Shown here piece after piece: positions 38,701-49,900 of a DNA stretch of 64,000 nt. Position 1 is the stretch's first letter; every line of letters starts with the position of its first letter. Origin of the DNA: Aphis gossypii. Its lineage: Eukaryota; Arthropoda; Insecta; Hemiptera; Aphididae. The DNA lies in contig NC_065533.1 in the NCBI RefSeq assembly GCF_020184175.1, positions 54,846,351-54,910,350 on the forward strand. Direction: 5' to 3'. The translations under genes were made by a program, and so were the position numbers. Below the pieces are notes generated by a model. That model was not told the origin of the DNA. It saw nothing but the letters and a program-made list of their open reading frames with translations, and searched no databases.

Positions 38701-41700
38701 AATAGATGATGCGACTTATATTTTAAGTTAGGTAAAAGTACTCACTTTATTTAAATAGCTTTACTTAAATAGCTAATTTATTTTACTATGAATAATTCAA
38801 TAGCGTTTTACCTTTAAGTGCATTAACAGTATACGTAACTCACTATAAAAAAATATATACCTACCCATTCTAAAAACATATATTTCTCGACCATGCTGAT
38901 CCCTGTGAGGTAACATGAAAACTGCTCCGCATTCCAAAAAAAATATGTAATTGGATGGAATAGTCAAATCAAATAGTTTCGGATTTTTTTCTTTTGCCTC
39001 AAAATAATTTTGTATCTATTATTTAAATATATAAATATTGTAATTTATTTAAATTTTCATATTTCTACAAACAAAATAATTACATTTTGTAATTGATATT
39101 TTAGTTATAATCAGAATTTTTTGTCATACGATAATTATTAATATTTATATAGTTTAATAGTGTATAAAAAGTATCTTAAACAAAAATTTAAAAAACTATA
39201 TACATACAGACATAGTCATATATTATAATAGTCAATATGTACAAACATAAATGATAGATAAATAATAAAACCTATATCATATACTGGTGAATCACTAAAA
39301 TGTTAATAATACAACAATAATATAAATGTTATCATCTACGATCAAAGAATCATATTTAACTGTAAACGATTACCTTTTTCACATATATATAACCTCTAGG
39401 TACTTAAATTTTAATAAATAATTATTTTTTTTTTGTATATATTATATTATGCATCATAAATTTTAGAAAATTATTATTAATAACTTACCAATTTAAATGC
39501 TTTATTTACTTTAAATTTTCTAGCTCTTAAAAATTTAAGCATAAATGCATCATCCATTCTTGATTTCAATAATATATCACCTTTAAAAATTAAACAGGCT
39601 ATTTTAGCAATCTTATTATCATGGTAATTACTAGGTAATGTGTGAGTGTATATTTTATACATTCAACTATTCTATTAATATGTCAGTATTTAAATATGAC
39701 GTCGACATATAATCTCTGAGAATCACACATAAAATTTAAATTTAAATCACATGAAAATATAATTATATTATCTAATGGGTCATTTGTAATAATAAAATAT
39801 TTTTTTTTTTTTGGATTTGTATAATTATATATATATTCTTGTACTTAAGAAATTTATTTTGGAAACTTCAGTAAATTTCATATGCGTTCACGAGATGGAA
39901 ATGCTATGTCTAATATTAATTTCGTGTCTTTACGTGTTAAAGTCTACGCAACTACTACATATAATTCATTATTTTCATTATTTATTTCCGGTTTTATTAC
40001 CTTGGAGGGACGATATGTAATATAATCAAGTCCATATCGTTTTATTGCTTCACTAATTACTATTGTCGAACAATAATATTGGTGTCAATATTTGGATTTT
40101 CTTGTGTATCTGATTCTCGTGAAAAATCATCGTCAACGCCAAATATGTGTATAATTTTGCTTTGCATGTTATATTGTAAGATGTGAGAATCACACATAAA
40201 ATTCAAATACGAATCACATGAAAATATAATTATATTATCTAATGGATCATTTGTAATAATAAAATATTTTTTTTTTTTTGGAATTGTATAATTGATATAT
40301 ATTCTTGTACTTAAGAAATTTATTTTGGAAACTTCAGTAAATTTCATATGCGTTCACGTGATGGAAATGCTATGTCCAATATTAATTTCATGTCTATACG
40401 TGTTAAAGTCTACGCAACTACTACATAATATAATTTAGTATCTATTTCCAGTTATATTACCTTGAAAGGACGATCAGTTATATAATCAAGTCCCTTTCGT
40501 TTTATAGTTTCACTAATTGCTTGTTTAAAAATAATATTGGTGTTGATATTAGGATTTTCGTGTGTACCTGATTCTCGCGAAAAATTATTGTTAACGTCAA
40601 TTGTGTATAATTTTGCTTTACATGTTATATTATAAGGTCTAAGCATCACACATAAAATTCAAATATGAATCACATGAAAATATAATTATATTATCTAATG
40701 GGTCATTTGTTATAATAAAAATATTTCCATTTCGTTAACGCATACGAAATTTACCAAAGCTTCCAAAATCAATTCCTTAAGTACATGAATATTGAATATA
40801 TGAATAATACTACGCCGTAAATAGTTAAAGAAGAATAATTTATTATAACAAATGACCCATTAGATAATATTATTATATTTTCATATGATTCATACTTGAA
40901 TTTTATGTGTGATGCTTAGACCTTATAATATAACATGTAAAGCAAAATTATACACAATTGGCGTTAACAAAAATATTTCGCGAGAATCAGGTACACACGA
41001 AAATCCTAATATCAACACCAATATTATTTTTAAACAAGCAATTAGTGAAACTATAAAACGAAAGGGACTTGATTATATAACTGATCGTCCTTTCAAGGTA
41101 ATATAACTGGAAATATATAGTAAATTATATGTAGTAGTTGCGTGGACTTTAACACGTAAAGACACGAAATTAATATTAGACATAGCATTTCCATCTCGTG
41201 AACGCATATGAAATTTACTGAAGTTTCCAAAATAAATTTCTTAAGTACAAGAATATATATATAATTATACAATTCCAAAAAAAAAAAAATATTTTATTAT
41301 TACAAATGATCCATTAGATAATATAATTATATTTTCATGTGATTCGTATTTGAATTTTATGTGTGATTCTCACATCTTACAATATAACATGCAAAGCAAA
41401 ATTATACACATAATTGGCGTTGACGATGATTTTTCACGAGAATCAGATACACATGAAAATCCAAATATTGACACCAATATTATTGTTCGACAATAGTAAT
41501 TAGTGAAGCAATAAAACGATATGGACTTGATTATATTACATATCGTCCCTCCAAGGTAATAAAACCGGAAATAAATAATGAAAATAATGAATTATATGTA
41601 GTAGTTGCGTAGACTTTAACACGTAAAGACGCGAAATTAATATTAGACATAGCATTTCCATCTCGTGAACGCATATGAAATTTACTGAAGTTTCCAAAAT

Positions 41701-44279
41701 AAATTTCTTAAGTACAAGAATATATATAAAATTATACAAATCCAAAAAAAAAAAAATATTTTATTATTACAAATGATCCATTAGATAATATAATTATATT
41801 TTCATGTGATTCGTATTTGAATTTTATGTGTGATTCTCACATCTTACAATATAACATGCAAAGCAAAATTATACACATATTTGGCGTTGACGATGATTTT
41901 TCACGAGAATCAGATACACATGAAACTTCAGTAAATTTCATATGCGTTCACGTGATGGAAATGCTATGTCCAATATTAATTTCATGTCTCTACGTGTTAA
42001 AGTATACGCAACTACTACATATAATTTAGTATCTATTTCCAGTTATATTACCTTGAAAGGACGATCAGTTATATAATCAAGTCCCTTTCGTTTTATAGTT
42101 TCACTAATTGCTTGTTTAAAAATAATATTGGTGTTGATATTAAGATTTTCGTGTGTACCTGATTCTCGCGAAAAATTATTGTTAACGTCAATTGTGTATA
42201 ATTTTGCTTTACATGTTAATTTATAAGGTCTAAGCATCACACATAAAATTCAAATATGAATCACATGAAAATATAATTATATTATCTAATGGGTCATTTG
42301 TTATAATAAAAATATTTCCATTTCGTTAACTCATACGAAATTTACCAAAGCTTCCAAAATCAATTCCTTAAGTACATGAATATTGAATATATGAATAATA
42401 CTAAGCCGTAAATAGTTAAAGAAGAATAATTTATTATAACAAATGACCCATTAGATAATATTATTATATTTTCATATGATTCATACTTGAATTTTATGTG
42501 TGATGCTTAGACCTTATAATATAACATGTAAAGCAAAATTATACACAATTGGCGTTAACAATAATTTTTCGCGAGAATCAGGTACACACGAAAATCCTAA
42601 TATCAACACCAATATTATTTTTAAACAAGCAATTAGTGAAACTATAAAACGAAAGGGACTTGATTATATAACTGATCGTCCTTTCAAGGTAATATAACTG
42701 GAAATATATAGTAAATTATATGTAGTAGTTGCGTGGACTTTAACACGTAAAGACACGAAATTAATATTAGACATAGCATTTCCATCTCGTGAACGCATAT
42801 GAAATTTACTGAAGTTTCCAAAATAAATTTCTTAAGTACAAGAATATATATATAATTATACAAATCCAAAAAAAAAAAAATTTTATTATTACAAATGACC
42901 CATTAGATAATATAATTATATTTTCATGTGATTCGTATTTGAATTTTATGTGTGATTCTCACATCTTACAATATAACATGCAAAGCAAAATTATACACAT
43001 AATTGGCGTTGACGATGATTTTTCACGAGAATCAGATACACATGAAAATCCAAATATTGACACCAATATTATTGTTCGACAATAGTAATTAGTGAAGCAA
43101 TAGAACGATATGGACTTGATTATATTACATATCGTCCCTCCGAGGTAATAAAACCGGAAATAAATAATGAAAATAATGAATTATATGTAGTAGTTGCGTA
43201 GACTTTAACACGTAAAGACGCGAAATTAATATTAGACATAGCATTTCCATCTCGTGAACGCATATGAAATTTACTGAAGTTTCCAAAATAAATTTCTTAA
43301 GTACAAGAATATATATATAATTATACAAATCCAAAAAAAAAAAAAATATTTTATTATTACAAATGATCCATTAGATAATATAATTATATTTTCATGTGAT
43401 TCGTATTTGAATTTTATGTGTGATTCTCACATCTTACAATATAACATGCAAAGTAAAATTATACACATAATTGGCGTTGACGATGATTTTTCACGAGAAT
43501 CAGATACACATGAAAATCCAAATATTGACACCAATATTATTGTTCGACAATAGTAATTAGTGACGCAATAAAACGATATGGACTTGATTATATTACATAT
43601 CGTCCCTCCAAGGTAATAAAACCGGAAATAAATAATGAAAATAATGAATTATATGAAGTTGTCGCGTTGACTTTAACACGTAAAGACACGAAATAATATA
43701 AGAGATAGCATTTCCATCTCGTGAATCCATACGAAATTTACCAAAGCTTCCAAAATCAATTTCTTAAGTACAAGAATATATATGAATTATACAAATCCAA
43801 AAAAAAAAAAATATTTTATTATTACAATTGACCCATTAGATCATATAATTATATTTTCATGTGATTTAAATTTAAATTTTATGTGTGATTCTCAGAGATT
43901 ATATGTCGACAATATATTTAAATACTGACATAATATATAATATATATATTATTTATATCTAATACTTAGATTTCAATAAAGTGTAGGTAAATATTATTAG
44001 AATTGTATGAAAGCATATCAACATTTTTGTAAAATATCTCACAACATAAATTATTATTTATTAATTTTTATTAAAATAAGCGCAATAAAATTCTAGTTTT
44101 CCTCTTTTTTGGATTGTTGATGAAATCAATAAAAATATAATATACATTTATTATAGATCTTTCATACCTTTAATTAATGTACGTAATTCATCAATAGCTA
44201 ACTGTGGATTAGACGGCTCGTCGAGTTCTTGTTTTAATTTAAATTTCAATTCGGATAAATTAATTAAGCTTTCTGACAT
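35747..44279 (-). CDS. CRAL-TRIO domain lipid-binding protein, complete, six exons
   Basis: Minus-strand gene; coding exons 44,279-44,168, 39,580-39,489, 39,015-38,865, 37,478-37,267, 36,066-35,956 and 35,899-35,747. All junctions are GT..AG and phases agree, giving 276 residues. An in-frame TGA 30 nt upstream supports the Met. Exons 1-2 form the CRAL-TRIO N domain (RTLIKG then MLKFLRARKFKVNKAFKLIQ). Exon 3 carries the RDQHGREIYVFRMG strand. Exon 4 carries QLAGIVAIADFTGF. Exons 5-6 carry SFPLRFQGFHFINEP, VHFHGN..DSLHKYI and LPTYYGG, the usual C-terminal end. The family binds small lipids such as retinoids or tocopherol, or phosphoinositides, in the cytosol; the ligand here is unknown. Length is at the short end of insect members (about 280-310). 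Intron 1 (4.6 kb) hosts the fold-back element and intron 3 a zinc-finger relic; neither breaks an exon. Confidence 0.9.
36617..36736 (+). repeat. 120-bp direct repeat, copy 2, in intron 4 of the CRAL-TRIO gene
   Basis: Near-identical to 33,731-33,853. It lies between exons 4 and 5 of the minus-strand gene, while the other copy lies beyond the gene's 3' end. Confidence 0.75.
37704..38055 (+). pseudogene. Decayed C2H2 zinc-finger fragment
   Basis: Plus-strand relic inside intron 3 of the minus-strand CRAL-TRIO gene. Across three shifting frames one can read zinc-finger spacing: HMHSYTGD, then FFFNSKTLLNRHAMIH, then KPFICDIFSKSYSCKSRL, then NTCNKEFSQKNHLKNHTRI, then TGE.QYKCNTCN. These follow the C..C-F-L..H..H pattern with TGE-type linkers. 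Missing cysteines, frameshifts and stops show it is not functional. It is probably a fragment of a multi-finger gene carried in by retroposition or a transposon; no poly(A) tail or target duplication was identified. Confidence 0.6.
39681..40719 (-). repeat. Left arm of the fold-back element
   Basis: Minus-sense arm with unit starts at about 39,718, 40,185 and 40,641, each beginning at the RC of the 'FMCDS' codons. The first unit is of the 'GVDDDFSRES' type, the second of the 'GVNNNFSRES' type. It pairs with the plus-sense arms at 40,839-41,923 and 42,430-43,930. Confidence 0.75.
40333..41923. repeat. 1,591-bp segment, first copy of a tandem duplication
   Basis: The sequence from about 40,333 to 41,923, including part of the left arm, the loop and most of the plus arm, is repeated at 41,924 onward with a constant offset of 1,591. 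The same internal open frames recur at this spacing (40,452 to 42,043; 40,909 to 42,500). Confidence 0.75.
40720..40838. other. Loop between the arms, first copy
   Basis: About 119 bp of plus-sense unit sequence with no inverted partner across the axis. It begins at the switch from minus to plus sense after TTGTTATAATAAA. The same switch is present at about 16,431 and at 42,311. Confidence 0.7.
41924..43514. repeat. 1,591-bp segment, second copy of a tandem duplication
   Basis: Begins abruptly at ACTTCAGTAAATTTCATATG, where plus-sense sequence turns into minus-sense. It includes the second loop at about 42,311-42,429. Differences from the first copy are few, so the duplication is recent relative to the older unit-to-unit divergence. 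Confidence 0.7.
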
Positions 44280-45314
44280 ATTGTATTTAATAAAAGTAAA
44301 TATATTTCACAATAGTATAATTTTTCATAAAATTACTCAGTATAGCGAAAAACATGTAAAAGTGAGAAATATACAATATTATGAACTGATCTTCAATTAG
44401 GTACACATTTTCACAAAAATATGATACCGGAAATTGATATGTATCTCCGAATATATATCATATACATCCTGTAGATACCAATTAAGATAAATACATGACT
44501 GGTATGTTTTTTCTATAGCTATTTTTTATTACATGATGATTAAAAAAATGTCCATAATCAGTCTATAACAATTACTAATGTAAAAAATGTATTAAAACTA
44601 ACTACAAAGTAATATATATTATCATAATTAATGCACACTGAAATATTAATATAGGTACCTAGTGGTAATAAATAATAGTATATAAAAATTAATAAATGAA
44701 ATATTTCATAGAATTTTCGTATTTGGGACCCATATTGTGTTAAATAAGTTTTCTGATGGAAATATTATTTTAATGAAGAATATAAATATTGTAAATATCA
44801 TGAGTGGCATATTTAGAATTAGGGTCCCCTCTTGAATATTTACATATTTAAAAAAAAAAACGTGTTATTGTGTTAATAAATATTTGTAACGATTAAAAAC
44901 ATAAATTCTAAAATGTTATGTTTGTGGGTTACGTGAAAAATGGTCCTATATCGAACGGATACACTGTTATGTGATATAATATAACTTTGTATTAGGCATA
45001 ACCCTCGTCCTTAATTTGTATGTGTAGCGCTCTATTTTTACCGCTGCTGGTATAGAGACTGAGACATTATAATAGAATTATGTATAAATTACATTATAAT
45101 TATTGCAGTTAATATTATGTTAAATAAATATATTCTCAATTTGTTTTCTCTGAAAAAAAAATAAAATAAAACTAAGTTTTTAAATTACAATAATTATTGA
45201 TTATTTCTTTTAAATTTAAGAACAACATTCCTTATGACCAATCTTTCTATCAAAGACCAAAGTATAAGCAATGTTTTACATTTTTAGTTCAACTTAAGAT
45301 TTAAAACAATATTA
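44280..45314. other. Upstream flank of the CRAL-TRIO gene
   Basis: AT-rich, no coding exon seen. Promoter and 5' UTR of the minus-strand gene should lie in the left part, but no element can be fixed by eye. Confidence 0.4.
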
Positions 45315-45910
45315 TGTTGATTTATTTTAGATTCTGAACAGAGTGATAAATGTATTGATTCTACAATGATGCGTATTTTTTTTGTCTGTGTACCTACAGC
45401 ATAACTAGTCGAAAGAATGTTTCAATTTCAAACTTTGGGGGTGTTTTCCGATGGCAAAGTGAATATCCTTGGTGCATTATAAAGGACAAAAGTAAACATT
45501 TTTCAAAAAAATCGAGAAAAACAAAAAAAAAGTGACAACTGAAATTTTCAATTTTTCTGAGAATTTTTTTTGAAGTGTCGATAAATTTTTTTTTTGACAA
45601 AGTCAAAATACTTGAAAAATTAATACAAAGTTCCTCATAAGTTATTCTTATAGTGATACAATTATAAGAATACATAGGCACATTTTTTTTTATTAGCATT
45701 TGAAGTTCAAATATTGACAAAAATTCGTCAAAATCATGAATATTTACAAATTATTTTGTAGGTATAGGTAATTCATAAAAATGTTTGTATAAGCAGCTAA
45801 GAGTTGAAAATTTTATACAAAATATTTCTTATGAATTTTTTTTATTGTAGTCCTCAAAAATATATAGATATATGTTTGGATATTTAAAAATAATTAAAAA
45901 TATTTTGAAT
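45315..45910 (+). repeat. Dispersed repeat family, copy 1
   Basis: Matches the reverse complement of 54.1-54.64 kb through blocks such as TCAATTTCAAACTTTGG, 'CCGATGGCAAAGTGAATATC' and AAAAAAGTGAC, and of 53.08-53.14 kb through GCAGCTAAGAGTTGAAAATTT. An open frame of 108 codons on the minus strand (45,394-45,720) is part of the repeat, has low-complexity Phe/Lys content and no domain. Repeats starting with a similar 'TTCTGA.C..AG' edge are common in aphid genomes from memory; the class is unknown to me. Confidence 0.65.
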
Positions 45911-46559
45911 GGTTCTTGTGGTGTTGGCGACATTGTAAGTTACCTTGTACGGTAACGGTCGTCCAACACAAACTCGCTCACTGATATACAAAAAGTCGTG
46001 AAAATTATTTTGTTTTAATGTTAAATACTTAAATGTGTTATGTTATACCTATGATAATGAAAAAAAAGTGAATAATTTATAAATGAAACCTTATTACTTT
46101 AATTATATCGCGTGAAAATAGTTTTATATATCGTAAATAATCGTGTAATTTTGTAAACGCTGTCTGCCTGTATGCTCGGGATTGAACTAGATCTATATCA
46201 TGTCCTGGAAAAACTTTATTTTAGCAGCCTAAATGAAAACGTAAGCTAAATTATGATTTACTGAACACTAATTGTCTTCGTTTCAAAAAGTGAGAAGAGA
46301 CATGTTATTTGAATAGATACTTTAAGTAATTTATAACATCTACCGACTAACGCCTGATAATACGTAAATATTTATCCAAGTCTTATGGTTAAACTTTTAA
46401 AATATATAAGTATAAATGTATAATTATGTAGGTACACTGTACTACGTCATATTGTTATAATATTTATTCATACTGATGTGAATACAATTTGTTTGACGAT
46501 TTCAATTTAGGAGTTCACTTGTAACGTATGACGTTCTAACTCATATAGATTAAATACAC

Positions 46560-46969
46560 CGTTTAACGCCCCCCCCCCCCTATCCTTCGGACGAAATCAC
46601 TTAATTGACCCTTTCAGAGCAAACCGAATCCGCTCTACTACCAACAACCGTCGTATATGTCGTTAGTCGTCGTCGTCGTCGTCGTGCGCGTTGTATTAAT
46701 GTAATATTAGTGACTACCGGTATATTCTCCCGGCGCTCGATCGATTTATACAAACGTGTACGTAATTCAATAAAATACATGGCCCTTATTTTCGTCGTCT
46801 AATCGTCTATTCAGGTCTGGACACCGCTCGAGCTCTGGCTGTTGTCTTTCGTGAGGATATATTATTTATACGTATTATTTAATATAATATATGACACGCT
46901 TGAGTATAAGCATATCAGATAGGTACTCGGTGGCCGGTTGAGTGCTGCATTTAGGTATACATTAAAATA
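46560..46969 (+). promoter_or_regulatory. Probable promoter and 5' UTR of the receptor gene
   Basis: CpG-richer than its flanks, with a C12 tract near 46,569-46,580 and a (GTC)n run at about 46,665-46,686. It lies directly upstream of the receptor start at 46,970. A 65-codon frame inside (46,605-46,802) is a by-product of the triplet run. The transcription start cannot be set by eye. Confidence 0.4.
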
Positions 46970-49900
46970 ATGCGACGAACAACGTTGTATTCGAACGCCG
47001 CTGTTCTGTTTGCGTTCCTGTGGCTGACGATCCCGTCGAGACCATGTCTATGCCTCAACACCGACTGCGATTTCACTGAAAGGTGGGTACGTTTTTAAAA
47101 ACGGTGAACAATTTTAAGTGTGACTGTATGATGTTAGCTACAAAACGAGTTGCTGTACGTTTTGTGGCGGTAACCTGTGCCTTATTTTAATATTATTGTA
47201 GTAAAATGATTAATAAAAGAACATCATATTTTGGGCATATTGAAAAAATTATCACTGGGAGGTTGGTATATTATGTGTTTTCAACAAATGGGCTTGGCAC
47301 TCCTGAAACCGAAAAATAAACAAAATTGCTCTACTCCACAAATAATACACGATATTAACAAAGCGATTTCAAATTATGTATATTATGTGTTTAAAGTTAC
47401 GAAGAGATCGTCACAGTCAGCATCAATGAACCTGTACAAGTTACTAAGTATAAATGGTGCTTGGACATACCACCGAGATGTCCAGACAATAAGCGAGAGT
47501 TTAGGACCGTACTCAAGAATATTGTTAGTAACCGGTGTACGACGTTTTTGTATGTTATTTAAGTATTAAATTTTGTGTTTTTTTTTTAGACTGTACCTAA
47601 AATGCGTAAGGTGAAGAGATGTTGCAAGGATCAAATTCAGTTGTACGATAATTGTGTTTCGAGGTGTGCTGAAGATCAGTGTCCGAATATTCAATGTACA
47701 TCAGGCACTGACAAATGTAAATGCAAGTCAGGATACACAGGTCATTTATGCAGACAAAGTTAGTATTTAATATAAGTAATTTTTAGTAGTATTAATATAC
47801 TAAAAATAATAATACACACGGTATTTTTTAAAATGTACGAATTTAATTCAATTATTTTGTACGAACATTTTTAAAAATTTCCAAACACAAATAATAATAT
47901 CAAGTCCATTTTTATAAATATTTTATTTATATGTATAGGTATATTATATAAACATATACTTAACACGTAGATACACAAATACATAATATAATAAGGTAAT
48001 ATTATAAGGTGTCAAACTCCTATTTACTTTGTAAGTATGTCAAGTATGAACCTATATAATATTATACTTATCTATTTATTAAAACGATTTTCAAAATCTA
48101 TATCAATCGCCAAATTTTAAAGTAGTTATAGTGGGTAATAGCAAAACACCTAGCTACTTAAATAGTTTTAATTAAGAAATTCTAAACATATTTGTATTTT
48201 TTAGTTACAACTTATAATTAATGTTGTGTTTAGTTGTTTGATTTTAAAATTTTGAAATAAAAAGGTAATTATTACACATTTTAATCTAAATAAAAAATTA
48301 GTTTAAGAAAAATATGTTATGATATTGATCCTATTCATAATAATCTACTTTTGAAATATGCACTCATACTTAAAAATTTAATTTACACTATTCAAATATT
48401 TTCTTAGTATAGGTATTAGTCTTGTATGTAACTTATAATATAATAAAGTACTTTTAATATAATGCTGTTATAATCAATATTATATATCTTATTATTTTTT
48501 CATTTACTGCTCCATACTTTGCACTTTGTTCAATTTAATTGGAATAATTAGGAACAATCATTTATTATGGTCTATGGATAGGCATTAATTACACTCTACA
48601 AATCAATATCATAATCAACACATTTATTAACAAAGTAAATGATATTATGTATATTAAGTATAAAAACTATATTACTTTAATAATTAGTATATAATGTATT
48701 ATTAACGTGTCTATTATTACATTTCAAAAACGCTCAACTGATTTAAACAATTTTAAAATGTTTATATTAACGTATTAAAAAACAACTAAATGTAATTCTT
48801 ATTTATAAGAAAATAATTATTACTCATTATTTTTGTGTTATAACATTCTTTATGCCATATTATGTATAAATATATATTAATTGTTTTATATGATATTTTG
48901 TTTCAGTTATACATAAAATATATAGATATAAAAAAATTATCTAGATAGGTGACCAAAAACCCACTTTCTATATCTAAGTTTAGAAATTAGTTGAGTATTA
49001 TTTAACAATAAGTATTATATCAAATAAAGTAAGAATTAAGATAAAATAATTAATATTTTCCAGTACACGAACATAAATTTTGAAGTATAGTTTGTCGACT
49101 CCCGTGGAATTATAATATGTTTAGCCACCCATCGTTTAAACTAAACATAATAATAGACTCAAATAACATAGTAAATACAGCCAAAGTAAATGAAATTCTT
49201 AAATGACTATTTAAAATTATATTATGCTACTTTAATGGAAAACGCTATTGACTTTAAAACGCTTGGTACTATTGTCAATCATAATTTAATATTATACAAA
49301 CATATTATATTTAATATATTATGATGCGAAATTATAATAAAATCGTATAGGTACCTACTCAAAATGTATAATACAATATAGTAGTATACTCTCGATTATC
49401 CGCAAAATAGGGTGGCAGCAGAACATCCACAGATGAGTGAATTACGTAGATAATTCGCAAAATTAAAATTACGAAAATATTTAAAATTTTATAATAAAAA
49501 ATAAATTGGAAAATTAAATTTTTTTAATCAGTACCAGTATGTATGACTATTGTCTATAATAGTTAATTATTTATAACGATCAAAAGTACAAACGTAAAAC
49601 ATCTTAAAATAAAATGATTAAGATATTTATATACAAACAAGATGTAATATATTACCTATCTATTATACTTTTGATGGTTACTGTTCATTAACTTTAACAA
49701 ATAAAAAAAGAAAACTAAACACTATAAAAAATATATTATATGCAAGATTGTGTTAACATAACAAAAGCGTTAAGAACCGATATTATAACTAGTTATAATA
49801 TTCTAGAATTTTTAAAAAAAAAACAACTTTTATTTTAAAGATTAATATCAACAGAAATGCACGATACATATAATATGCTCGCAGTCATTATTATAAGCTA

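Larger units (their letters stand above)
39681..43930. mobile_element. Fold-back element made of MULE-gene fragments
   Basis: A 4,250-bp element inside intron 1 of the CRAL-TRIO gene. It starts TGTCAGTATTTAAATAT and ends in the inverse ATATTTAAATACTGACA, with TA on both outer sides (39,679-39,680 and 43,931-43,932). Inside are repeated units of about 460 bp, minus-sense at 39,681-40,719, plus-sense at 40,839-41,923, minus-sense at 41,924-42,311 and plus-sense at 42,430-43,930. The units are parts of the linker and pre-catalytic region of a MULE-type transposase gene (compare 15.3-16.4 kb). Short open frames on both strands repeat the same peptide, for example 40,452-40,649 (minus) and 40,909-41,106 (plus). 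No complete transposase is present, so it would be non-autonomous. Confidence 0.8.

Noticed and set aside
40452..42697. Repeated 65-codon open frames beginning MMLRPYN on both strands
   Set aside because: They are identical fragments of the MULE-gene unit inside the fold-back element, without start context or full domains, so they are not separate genes.
39681..43930. Regularly spaced repeats as a CRISPR-like array
   Set aside because: Units are about 460 bp, alternate in orientation and derive from a transposase gene in a eukaryotic genome.
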